Below, piece after piece: positions 51,301 through 53,297 of a stretch of 64,000 nt of DNA; the stretch's first letter is position 1; the number at the start of each line of letters is the position of its first letter. The stretch spans positions 112,451,163 to 112,515,162 of the forward strand of contig OX465284.1 in assembly GCA_949987705.1 (NCBI GenBank). Direction: 5' to 3'. The notes below the pieces were generated by a model. The model made no database searches, was not told the origin of the DNA, and saw only the letters and a list, made by a program, of their open reading frames with translations. The position numbers and the translations under genes are program-made. The stretch comes from Thereva unica (Eukaryota > Arthropoda > Insecta > Diptera > Therevidae).

Positions 51301-53297
51301 ATCTCTACCTGGAAGAATTTAACTCTCCACCGTTGGATATATAGGCTAAGTTGCAAACTAATATAGTTAAGAGTAGCCCTTGGGTTTAGGTCAGATCCAA
51401 CAATCTATTGGGCTTTATTAAGAGAAGAGCTAAAGAATTCGACAATGTATGGGTTACTAAAGCCCTTCGGACTATCACACTTCCTCACTATACGGACAGG
51501 CTCAAAATCCTTGATTTCCTGCCTCTATATCTTAGGCGGAAAGGTGCAGTTCCTGTCGGACATCAACTTTCGTTAAGTCTTAAGGCTACGCTCAGGACCA
51601 CAGAGACTTAAAGAATCTTAAGGAAATTGACGTTGGCGATTAATATTCATTATTTTTTACAAATGTTAAAAACTTCTTAAGGCAATTATGGTTGAGCTTA
51701 AGATTCATTTCGTTTTGACATCCAATTAGCCAAAGAGAATTTGACGAGGAATCTTAAGACGTCTTAAGACCATTATAGTTAGGGCTATCAGGTTTGGGCT
51801 TCAGGCGCCGATATATTACGTTTAACGAAAAATTAACGAAATTCGTACATGTGACGTACGTTTATTATTATCAATCATTAGGCCTAACTACAATGGTCTT
51901 AAAACGACTTAAGATTTCTCGTCAAATTCTCTTAAGACTGGCTAATTTTTTGTCAAAAACTTAATGAAACTTAAGCTTCATATCTGAGCGTCTTAAGACC
52001 ATTGTAGTTCCGAGTCATTTTCATATTAGAGCCCTCGAAACGCAGGAATTGACTTACGTCTATTATGGTTCCAGCTTAAGCTTAATTTTTTCGCTAATCA
52101 AGGTTCTGAACCTTAAACTTGTGATTGTGAACCTTAAAATTTTTAGTTCATTTGGCGAAAGAGCAAAATCTCTTCTATTTTTTTTTTCAAGCTTTCTTCG
52201 TTCTCTGTGGAATCTTGTGATTGTTTTTTCGACTACTCCCCGATATTCTGGTGATGCTCAAATTTGGCACAAATCTTTGGCTTAAAAGACAAAACAATAT
52301 AGTATATTCAATTTTATGGTACATCCAATATGGCGGCCACCATAAAACGACGGATTGTCTTCTTCTTTACAGCTCCACCGAAATGGGTATCAAATGAAAG
52401 AGAATGACGAGTAGAGAACGCCATTTTAAATCCAATATGGCGGCCAGCTCAAAATGGCGTATTACTTTATTTTGTAGAACCTATCGATATGGGTAGCAAA
52501 TGACAGGTTATGATAAGTAGAATACAATTAGCTGTGTCAGTAAGATATGTGACGGCATTTAAAATCCAATAAGGCGGCTACCACAAAATGGCGCATGAGA
52601 CTAAAAACTGCAAAATAAAAGAAAAATTAGAAACAAGCTTTTATTAGATAAACTAAGAAGTATGAAATAAGTTTATCTAATAAGAGCTTGTTTAATTTTT
52701 TAATTTAATTTTCTGATAGATGAGTATGCTTAGTGCTCTTTAGTGCCTTTAGTGCATCCTTTAGTGCATCAACAACAAAATTTCACCTATTTATCTTATG
52801 CAGAATATAAACGCTCGCATAACTAGTTAATTTTAAATATGCATCCCTATTAAGGATTACAAAACTGCTACTACTTCGCCCCTGCTCGAATTAAATCCAC
52901 TTGGCAGTGGCCGACCTTCCAGCAATTAAACGAACCTCAAGCATCAATATAATGAATCAATTTACAACGGTTTACAGTAAATCTTCCTCTTGGTTAATCT
53001 GCCACACAGTAATACACCCCCGCGCAAGTAGCGCCGAGGGATGATTACATTTCGAGTGCATCAGCATTCGTTGGCGTCACTATTTCAGCGGGATTTCAGC
53101 TATTATCATGCACAGTGCGAACGGGCGGCGGCGGGTTTATTACCCGGCAAAACTGAAAGCAAACAAACACCTCACGGTAGAGCTTACCCGATATCCTCCT
53201 AAATGACGAACATGGCACGTAAAGGTGGCGTCCCGGCCCACAGCAACGGATATATTTACAATTGGCTCTGCGAATTCTGGCTGGTATGCTGCTATGG
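14950..53297 (-). CDS. Dpr-interacting protein (DIP/lachesin family), 8 visible exons, 5' end missing
   Basis: Joining minus-strand exons 53188-53297, 47783-47968, 42453-42553, 28929-29020, 28684-28812, 19171-19290, 15382-15552 and 14950-15323 gives 426 codons without a frame break, every visible junction using GT/AG. The protein has three Ig domains: Ig1 in the first two exons, Ig2 in the next three, Ig3 in the following two. Each has the expected Cys pair and core Trp. It ends in a hydrophobic tail after a Ser-rich stretch, as in GPI-anchored members. DIPs are neuronal surface receptors that bind Dpr proteins through Ig1 and help match synaptic partners. The family call is firm; the paralogue is not assigned because I could not search. 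The signal peptide and start codon must lie above 53297. Confidence 0.9.
15382..15552 (-). CDS. DIP gene, exon encoding second half of Ig3
   Basis: 171 bp, acceptor CAG at 15555-15553 and donor GTAAGT at 15381-15376, both phase 1. It encodes 'GEMIVSSAKYNV' through 'VGSYRCIAKNSLGEVDSSI', the C' to G strands with the second cysteine of Ig3 in the DxGxYxC context. The joined sequence runs directly from 'INYWIKDT' of the upstream exon and into 'EIPGP' of the downstream one, confirming both splice sites. Confidence 0.92.
16681..17169 (+). repeat. MITE with perfect 15-bp GC-rich terminal inverted repeats
   Basis: Starts 'GGCCGCCGGCAGGCC' (16681-16695) and ends with its exact reverse complement at 17155-17169, an unusually GC-rich pair in AT-rich DNA. 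The interior shares blocks in order with 9200-9625, so the two are copies of one family. No open frame of substance. Target duplication not resolved, hence superfamily unknown. Confidence 0.75.
18160..18295 (+). pseudogene. LINE RNase H fragment
   Basis: A reading of the plus strand gives 'NADVFAREGSDLVFIGPEAA', matching the C-terminal RNase H block of I/R1/Jockey-type LINEs (family form: N..AD.LAR.GS....GPEP). It is a short, isolated remnant interrupted upstream by a stop. No reverse transcriptase lies next to it. Confidence 0.6.
18315..18542. repeat. Palindromic MITE, copy 1
   Basis: Ends are inverted ('CGCTAAAAGT' left, 'ATTTTCAGCAC' right), with 'AAGTCGTTTGAGTTGAAGAA' mirrored by 'CTTCAAGGCAAACGATTTGT'. 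Shares its palindromic core with 29742-29960. Because it is palindromic, both strands give similar meaningless open frames. Confidence 0.7.
19171..19290 (-). CDS. DIP gene, exon encoding first half of Ig3
   Basis: 120 bp, acceptor TTTCCAG and donor GTGAGT, phase 1 at both ends. It encodes 'HPVIQVPNQLVGAPLGTDVQ', a hallmark DIP/lachesin sequence at the Ig2-Ig3 boundary, then 'IECHVEASPKSINYWIKDT' with the first Cys and core Trp of Ig3. Codons split across junctions complete Phe at the start and Gly at the end, which supports both boundaries. Confidence 0.93.
20420..22680. repeat. Tandem satellite array, ~94-bp monomer, about 25 copies
   Basis: Monomers repeat in the order 'CACTTCCAGAAGTAACTTGC', 'GCAAGTTTTTTT', 'CTTCTGAAAATATTAACCAC', 'AAATGAAATTCCGGGAGTTA', 'AGGAAATTTTGTAGAAAGTG', with small indels. 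Most include the perfect palindrome ACTTGCGCAAGT next to near-palindromic CTTCCAGAAG. From about 21.7 kb variant monomers ('GAACTGCCGGGAG', 'AATTTTAACTAC') recur as a block, for example 281 bp apart at 22171 and 22452 (three monomers), indicating higher-order duplication. Open frames on the minus strand are periodic translations of the repeat and not proteins. Confidence 0.95.
24261..24752. repeat. Foldback/MITE, ~490 bp
   Basis: Left end 'AGCTGCGTTTTTTTTAATAT' followed by 'GTTCTGTTCTAGAACA' is matched by the right end, which reads in reverse complement 'AAGCTGCGATTTTTTTAATC' then 'TGTTCTGTTCTTTGGTAGAA'. Non-coding. The flanking target site was not resolved. Confidence 0.65.
24950..25130 (-). 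pseudogene. LINE 3'-coding scrap, copy a
   Basis: Shares 'CTGCAATGTCCAGTAGTAAG' and downstream spacing with 25480-25640 and with 59870-60030. Those copies read on the minus strand as the C-terminal tail of the non-LTR element at 25430-27120. Heavily mutated. Confidence 0.5.
25140..25425. repeat. TTGAG/TTTAG-rich simple repeat
   Basis: Irregular runs of GAGTTGAGTTTAG-like pentamers and hexamers. A second block of the same type lies at 27130-27250, so the LINE remnant 25430-27120 sits between two stretches of the same degenerate repeat. Confidence 0.75.
25430..27120 (-). pseudogene. Decayed non-LTR retrotransposon (CR1/Jockey-like) ORF2
   Basis: Minus-strand fragments read as reverse transcriptase: 26982-26728 carries 'LSYFSGIYPDSWKLAHVQP' and 'LNYRPIAITSVLAKVMEILI', the RT finger blocks. 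26166-25729 is an uninterrupted 145-codon frame with 'LNFLGITISQDLRCNDHLF', 'ISKQASQCLGFLKRSK' and 'TTLAWLDKVQNHAIQIIG', the thumb and C-terminal region. Between them the frame is broken and the catalytic block is not intact, so this copy is dead. A tail continues to about 25430. The same family appears on the plus strand at 56.66-57.27 kb and in pieces at 24.95 and 59.8 kb. Clade is uncertain. Confidence 0.8.
27300..27740 (+). repeat. Helitron-like dispersed repeat, copy 2
   Basis: Contains 'CTATCTATATTAATAAAAG' followed by 'TGTGTATGTATGTGTGCGC', resembling the 5' end of insect Helitrons, then two internal units built from 'AAATTCAAAATGGCCGC' and 'GGGGGTTTTAAGGTCGCAAA'. Related in reverse complement to 12660-13010. 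No helicase or Rep coding sequence; the CTRR end was not identified. Confidence 0.45.
28684..28812 (-). CDS. DIP gene, exon encoding second half of Ig2
   Basis: 129 bp, acceptor TTCCAG and donor GTAAGT. It encodes 'TSYRGEVLKLTKISRSEMGS' and 'YLCIASNGVPPSVSKRISLS', the F-strand Cys in DxGxYxC-like context (here EMGSYLC) and the G strand. 'CIASNGVPPSVSKRI' is highly characteristic of DIPs. It is separated from the preceding exon by a 116-bp intron. Confidence 0.94.
28929..29020 (-). CDS. DIP gene, middle exon of Ig2
   Basis: 92 bp between a TTTAAG acceptor and a GTAAGT donor. It completes Arg from the split codon and encodes 'ARGYPEPIVTWRREDGGEII' and 'LKDNVGTKNF', with the core Trp of Ig2 in the DIP-typical VTWRREDG context. 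Entering phase 2 and leaving phase 1 match its neighbours exactly. Confidence 0.92.
29686..30013. repeat. Palindromic foldback element, copy 2 (longer)
   Basis: Outer arms 'TAAATACACGAGGA' (left) and 'CATCCTCGTGTATTTA' (right) pair, and inside them lies the same palindromic core as at 18315-18542 ('GTGCTAAAAGTCGAGTCGTC' and partner). Mirror-image open frames on both strands (29797-30006 plus, 29731-30012 minus) encode similar peptides because of the palindrome. This copy either is the longer parent or was inserted into another inverted repeat. Confidence 0.75.
30070..31770 (+). pseudogene. Decayed R1/LOA-like LINE, endonuclease-RT linker to C-terminal zinc motif
   Basis: Plus-strand fragments in LINE order: 30223-30465 has 'PPIFWWNDEIEERRKDCLKV', the endonuclease-to-RT linker with its WW(N)xE/DI core. 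30660-30900 has degraded RT blocks. 30935-31020 has 'AIWEIRNWLENAGLRL', and 31467-31730 has 'FRLCDSPFCPESTGDKEDAE' with 'HVLFKCPRL', the C-terminal CCHC-type motif of R1-clade ORF2. Several frameshifts and stops separate them and the FADD catalytic box is missing. Same family as 2604-3730. Confidence 0.8.
31771..32500. other. No gene recognised
   Basis: Contains a 131-codon minus-strand frame (31795-32190) without recognisable domain. Possibly unrelated transposon debris adjoining the LINE. Confidence 0.4.
32501..32620 (+). repeat. 5S rRNA-derived repeat, copy 1
   Basis: Matches 5S rRNA along most of its length: 'ACCGGTTCTCGTTCAAT' (5S: ACACCGGTTCTCGTCCGAT), 'GTCAAGCAGCATTGG' (box A region) and 'GGTTAGTACTTAGTTGGGGG' followed by ACCGCTTGG (box C region). 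It ends near 'AACACTCGCG', close to the 5S 3' stem. Helix I is not preserved, so it is a pseudogene or SINE3 head and not a working 5S gene. The variant 5' block 'CTAGCATACTCAGTA' is shared with other copies in the window. Confidence 0.8.
32621..33125. other. No gene recognised
   Basis: May include the body or 3' tail of the 5S-derived repeat. Nothing else identified. Confidence 0.35.
33132..34099. mobile_element. 968-bp inverted-repeat element with 6-bp target duplication
   Basis: Ends are 'CCAGAGTGCCCAATTTGG' and its reverse complement, within arms of about 250 bp: 'GCATACAACTACATG' left pairs with 'CATGTAGTTGTATGC' right. The 6 bases CTCAAA flank both ends directly (33126-33131 and 34100-34105), which defines insertion boundaries. 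Non-coding, so non-autonomous. The centre carries a separate nested MITE. Superfamily unknown. Confidence 0.85.
33669..33823. mobile_element. Nested 155-bp MITE, PIF/Harbinger-like
   Basis: Starts 'AGGCCCCCATACACGGTC' and ends with the near-exact complement 'GACCGTGTATGGGGGCCT'. Flanked on both sides by TTA, the 3-bp TWA-type target of PIF/Harbinger transposons. Sits inside the unpaired centre of the 33132-34099 element, so it inserted later. Internal sequence also forms a hairpin around 'TTGTACA' repeats. Confidence 0.75.
34110..34113. other. Target-site duplication CGCG (left copy)
   Basis: The 4 bases CGCG precede the LTR here and follow the other LTR at 41986-41989. Removing the element restores 'ACTCGCGCGCAGTAAG', an alternating pyrimidine-purine site. 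Confidence 0.9.
34114..34564 (-). repeat. 3' LTR of the errantivirus
   Basis: 451 bp, left-hand copy in window coordinates and 3' in the element. Preceded on the element strand by the polypurine tract. The env reading frame ends inside it at 34546. AATAAA-type signals exist on the minus strand (for example within 'GAATTTATTAAG'), but which one is used is unknown. Confidence 0.95.
34546..36129 (-). CDS. env: Errantivirus envelope protein
   Basis: 527 codons, intact. Insect errantivirus Env proteins are class-I-like fusion proteins related to baculovirus F. Visible features: an Asn-rich ectodomain, a furin-type site RTRR at residues 92-95 followed at once by a Gly/Ile-rich fusion-peptide-like segment, a long amphipathic helical region, and a single membrane anchor at about residues 468-485 with a ~42-residue tail. 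The first Met is not followed by a signal peptide, so the true N-terminus probably comes from a spliced leader. A candidate acceptor, 'AAATTGCAG', ends at 36143 on the minus strand. The frame overlaps the end of pol by 122 nt and its last codons lie in the LTR. Confidence 0.9.
   Translation of the reverse strand: MQAHKMEIQDLTNSRGILPMKLGTARTIHRYNNLLHIVRLEQYEQTIDNIDNSLNTLGKLDETDELLGSLNITKLKLIDLKHKFYSLMPTRRTRRGLINGLGTVIKTITGNMDADDATKLNNDIEKLKKNQEFTQKEVNRQILINNKMIERFNNITEHINFQQDIMTNHFKQTQNKIKKENFKLQNLQYMNHINYNLELLNNHLTSLSEAIILAKLNIISKQILNPTELSEIHTIFTKQNFTIISNEHIYELLELQAYYNDTNLIFNVQIPIFSEEEYSYFHIISLPINQTKIIPSKPYLILSPNSIQNFDQKCPKIEDIYICKRTEYQESPINSCIANLINNQAASCILQNREKTIEIFQPEPNYVILINIPKTIIYTTCGTEQQNLQGSMLIHFINCEININGIIYSSTARRHWDEITIHPTIFKEINATDSSIATLRRLDTYQFAESNPLDFLPSYVDSISFYSATTGFTLLLIIIIIVILYKGHRGFFQPSQSPTTHGFVSSNEPRFIWPILNSKEGGVTCPV
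34565..34576 (-). other. Polypurine tract
   Basis: On the element strand 'AAGGAGGGAGG' directly precedes the 3' LTR. It is the expected plus-strand DNA primer and lies within the 3' end of the env frame. Confidence 0.85.
36008..39703 (-). CDS. pol: Errantivirus Pol: protease, reverse transcriptase, RNase H, integrase
   Basis: Open from 39703 (after a TGA in this frame) to the stop at 36008, about 1231 codons. It lies -1 relative to gag, with which it overlaps from 39703 to 39661, so it is probably made by -1 frameshifting; a run of five T just inside the overlap is a possible slip site. Protease shows DTGSSASF. Reverse transcriptase has 'KKLDASGKQKWRLVIDYRKL', 'GLKNAPTTFQRVMD' and the catalytic YLDDIIIYS near 38350. 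RNase H starts at TDASNYAIGAIL. Integrase has the H-H-C-C finger ('HRGINETL', 'CDVC'), then D in HTDIY, D in DPGSEF and E in NSPVERLHS, so the DDE triad is complete. No internal stop. Confidence 0.95.
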   Translation of the reverse strand, partial: GFFKQSLEPPIGYIDINIHGSILPYINVSSPFGRPLKFLVDTGSSASFINPEFVHPEDTRLIKPVIINTVLNNHTINKEIFLNNFIEFEQPGTSRFLVFRFHGYFDGLLGLDFLKNLGVKVDLINDVLTNDMIKIPLEFKPNFMSGKILIPANSKYIVKIPVDKQEGDIYISHTEINPSLYIPEGIYYAKDWHSFVEVINQSEHEEMLFLEQPIKVESFSSERILEVNNFNVNYEHNGYEEDIKNLLRINHLNQEETKALVKVCKEYEEIFHREGQDLSFTNQVKHQITTTDDIPVYTKSYRYPHIHREEVRKQITEMLDQNIIRPSYSPWSSPVWIVPKKLDASGKQKWRLVIDYRKLNEKTINDRYPLPNITEILDKLGKCMYFSTLDLKSGFHQIEMDPNDIPKTAFTVEGGHYEYVRMPFGLKNAPTTFQRVMDNVLKELQGSICLVYLDDIIIYSTSLSEHVDNLRKVFQRLKDANLKIQLDKSEFLRKEIEFLGHVVTTDGIKPNPNKTKAIQNFPLPKTSKEIKSFLGLLGYYRKFIKDFAKLTKPLTECLKKGRKITLDERYVKTFEACKDLLINDPILQYPDFSKPFILTTDASNYAIGAILSQGPVGSDKPICYASRTLTESETNYSTIEKELLAIVWATKYFRPYLFGRKFKIVTDHRPLVWIMNLKDPNSRLVRWRLKLEEYEYEIVYKKGTQNSNADALSRIKTQDEQPQIVEANVGEQASAASTTGATIHSAVENVNDGIYISERPLNEFSLQLIIEMSDRKPEFTLEVPFKNKQRRIVRIPNNSEETLVGICKRFLTPNKLNAIHTDDNTFRIIQTVYSKYFSHSRTFRIIRCMDVLKDITDGDQQDRTIRDYHRNNNHRGINETLSHLKRSFYFPFMKNKIIKIINNCDVCQTLKYDRSPLKIRHTIPETPEKPLDILHTDIYTINNKQILTVIDKFSKFAAAFTLTARNSLNIIKSLKSFMSTHGIPKKLISDPGSEFTSLIFEDFCKQYEINHHVTSFQQSSSNSPVERLHSSLTEIYRIIYNLHKEKDHEDILNETLITYNNAVHSATQLTPYEVFYGRTYRFNNETQHKTTHEYLEKLNEFQSQLYPIVKQKLEEKTKHNIDKINKNRVEPEKYAIGTRIFKKENRRNKLTPRFTKYRVKEDRDVTLTTSKNKKFHKSKIKRKRKLQDNPSNASSQNGDSGLNQQQGNSSNETGHCSNDTSIQQPTTHSPT
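39661..41148 (-). CDS. gag: Errantivirus Gag
   Basis: 495 codons, intact. The central region 'RIPDAIKDLPQYDGNPRLLF' through 'WDQIKQNLILHYSDKRNETS' matches the capsid-like domain of Gypsy-type Gag. The C-terminal third is rich in Asn, Gln, Pro and Arg ('KPRFPHKPWNTNF', 'RPNFTSKELF') and may bind RNA, but no CCHC zinc knuckle is present, as is usual in errantiviruses. The Met start at 41148 follows a ~390-nt leader. Gag terminates at TAG 41 nt past the point where the pol frame opens. Confidence 0.9.
   Translation of the reverse strand: MSIPPKKNKNLSPNPYPIITRLRSRLGLFRSLENINESISEEISESYSDNFNNRVLRSNFENRSLEHICENVPSASDNTPFDFVPNSRFDLSYSDNSSNTMVDNNPINNVIPPTAPISRTMTSMDVFNSLRIPDAIKDLPQYDGNPRLLFEFLGNVEEILELIAVTSGTGYGQLLLRAIRNKIVGPANEVLNMYGTPLEWDQIKQNLILHYSDKRNETSLIRDLHKTKQGSQTIEKFYSEIIELLASMTNHVSIHEKDPNVINSKKILFTEMCLNSFLSGLREPLGSTIRAMKPLTLAEAFAYCIKEQNIFYGKSESSNSSGSKIQHTQNKPRFPHKPWNTNFTQNLRFNQGGALPRFVPYNFPRQAYNQQPTFNRPSLGPQPSTSFRQITNQPYKQPELKPEPMDTSSGNMRSNTYQSQRKPQSNFFRSNNRPNFTSKELFHITEGSQESNAPGDYHSNLDEYYYDRSDQRRNIQVVELDEDFSNRASNHQSAT
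41149..41534 (-). promoter_or_regulatory. Errantivirus leader with four GC-rich 15-bp motifs
   Basis: Untranslated leader between the 5' LTR and gag. It contains four imperfect copies of CCGATAAACCGTCGG on the plus strand: 41293-41307 (most diverged), 41376-41390, 41424-41438 and 41456-41470. Motif ends CCGA/TCGG are self-complementary. In gypsy the equivalent position holds the Su(Hw) insulator array, though with a different motif. A 63-codon upstream frame (41123-41314) and a consensus splice donor GTAAGT (41200-41195) are also present. The donor is a candidate for making env mRNA. Confidence 0.65.
41517..41535 (-). other. Primer-binding site for tRNA-Ser
   Basis: The plus strand reads 'AATCCTACCGACTGCGCCA' at the LTR edge, identical to the 3' end of an insect tRNA-Ser plus CCA as I recall it. 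The complementary element strand is therefore the minus-strand primer site, with the terminal base shared with the LTR. Confidence 0.88.
41535..41985 (-). repeat. 5' LTR of the errantivirus
   Basis: 451 bp, right-hand copy in window coordinates and 5' in the element. It reads the same as the 34114 copy throughout by eye. It should contain the promoter; no clear TATA box was picked out, and errantivirus promoters are often TATA-less. Confidence 0.95.
42453..42553 (-). CDS. DIP gene, exon at the Ig1-Ig2 junction
   Basis: 101 bp, acceptor TTTCAG and donor GTACGT. It encodes 'IGYLDVVIPPDFVAEDTSSD' and 'VIVPEGSSVKLTC', the conserved LDVVxPPD linker followed by strands A-B and the first Cys of Ig2. 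Begins in phase 0 after '...DPMKSQ' of the upstream exon and ends two bases into an Arg codon completed by exon 28929-29020. Confidence 0.93.
43657..43768 (+). repeat. 5S rRNA-derived repeat, copy 2
   Basis: Has 'TTAGCATACTCAATAGCCCG', 'GCTCTCGTTCGATA', 'AACAAGCAGCTTTGAAAG' and 'ACTTAGTTGGGGGACTGCTT', in 5S order and spacing. Shares the derived 5' block with copies 1 and 4. The end after 'GCCACTCTCGGG' departs from 5S. Confidence 0.75.
45470..46060 (-). pseudogene. BEL/Pao retrotransposon pol remnant
   Basis: Minus-strand fragments 46020-45775 ('HIDVITAMDVYAQIIEDSQL', the end of the aspartic protease domain: IDVLIGADxYxxIL in the family) and 45759-45556 ('HQRDPDGRHIVNLAYRSLPR', then 'ELHDRRQLNALI'), followed by 'DPKMREMYSPSMEEYLSLEQ', the protease-to-RT linker of BEL/Pao pol. 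Order and spacing fit; stops and frameshifts separate them and the RT palm is absent. Confidence 0.7.
47783..47968 (-). CDS. DIP gene, exon encoding second half of Ig1
   Basis: 186 bp, exactly 62 codons, phase 0 at both ends, acceptor TTTGCAG and donor GTAAGT. It encodes 'VGWLKADTKAIQAIHEHVIT' with the core Trp, then 'LNTWNLHIKSVTEEDRGGYM' and 'CQLNTDPMKSQ' with the second Cys. Ig1 is the Dpr-binding domain in this family, and the 'CQ(L/I)NTDPMKSQ' ending is diagnostic of DIP/lachesin proteins. Confidence 0.95.
48729..49135. mobile_element. Tc1/mariner-type MITE, 407 bp, TA-flanked
   Basis: Left end 'CAGTGCACGAAATTAATTTG' and right end (reverse complement) 'CAGTCCACGAAATTAATTTG' form inverted repeats extending inward ('AAGACACC', 'ACTTTGAAGTTCCGTTATGT'). 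The dinucleotide TA flanks both sides (48727-48728 and 49136-49137), the target site of Tc1/mariner transposases, whose ends commonly start CAGT. Non-coding; needs a transposase elsewhere. An internal third copy of 'AAATTAATTTCG' lies near 48911. Confidence 0.85.
50571..50665 (-). repeat. 5S rRNA-derived repeat, copy 3
   Basis: Minus strand reads 'CCGGTTCTGGTTCGATAACA', 'GGCTAAGCAGCATTGGAG' and 'TTAGTACTCAGCTGGGAGAC', then 'CGTATTGGTAAAACGATACT', in 5S order. The 5' third is lost or too diverged to read. Confidence 0.75.
51650..52015. repeat. Foldback element rich in CTTAAGAC motifs
   Basis: 'GAGAATTTGACGAGGAATCT' followed by 'TAAGACGTCTTAAGACCAT' (51735-51775) pairs with 51890-51945 in reverse complement. 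The middle contains 'ACGTTTAACGAAAAATTAAC', shared in part with 13305. Ends approximate; non-coding. Confidence 0.65.
52310..52610 (-). repeat. Dispersed CCGCCATTTTG repeat, second locus
   Basis: Reverse-complement relative of the array at 1290-1780, with three partial units marked by 'CCAATATGGCGGCC', 'AATGGGTATCAAATGA' and 'CACAGCTAATTGTATTCTAC' (on the minus strand). Non-coding. Confidence 0.7.
53188..53297 (-). CDS. DIP gene, first visible exon (first half of Ig1)
   Basis: 110 bp, acceptor ATTTCAG and donor GTAAGC. It encodes 'IAAYQPEFAEPIVNISVAVG' and 'RDATFTCHVRHLGGYR', the A-B-C strands of Ig1 with the first Cys and an N-glycosylation site (NIS). The PEF...P..N.sV.vGRDA.FTC pattern is typical of DIPs. 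It starts two bases into a codon, so at least one more coding exon (signal peptide) lies upstream; none was recognised up to 64000, which suggests a long first intron. Confidence 0.93.

Larger units (their letters stand above)
47969..53187 (-). other. DIP intron, 5.2 kb
   Basis: Contains a mariner-type MITE, a 5S-derived repeat, a foldback (51650-52015), the 52.3-kb dispersed repeat and a (GGC)n tract near 48190. Several open frames (49808-51611) show no domain I recognise. Confidence 0.7.
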
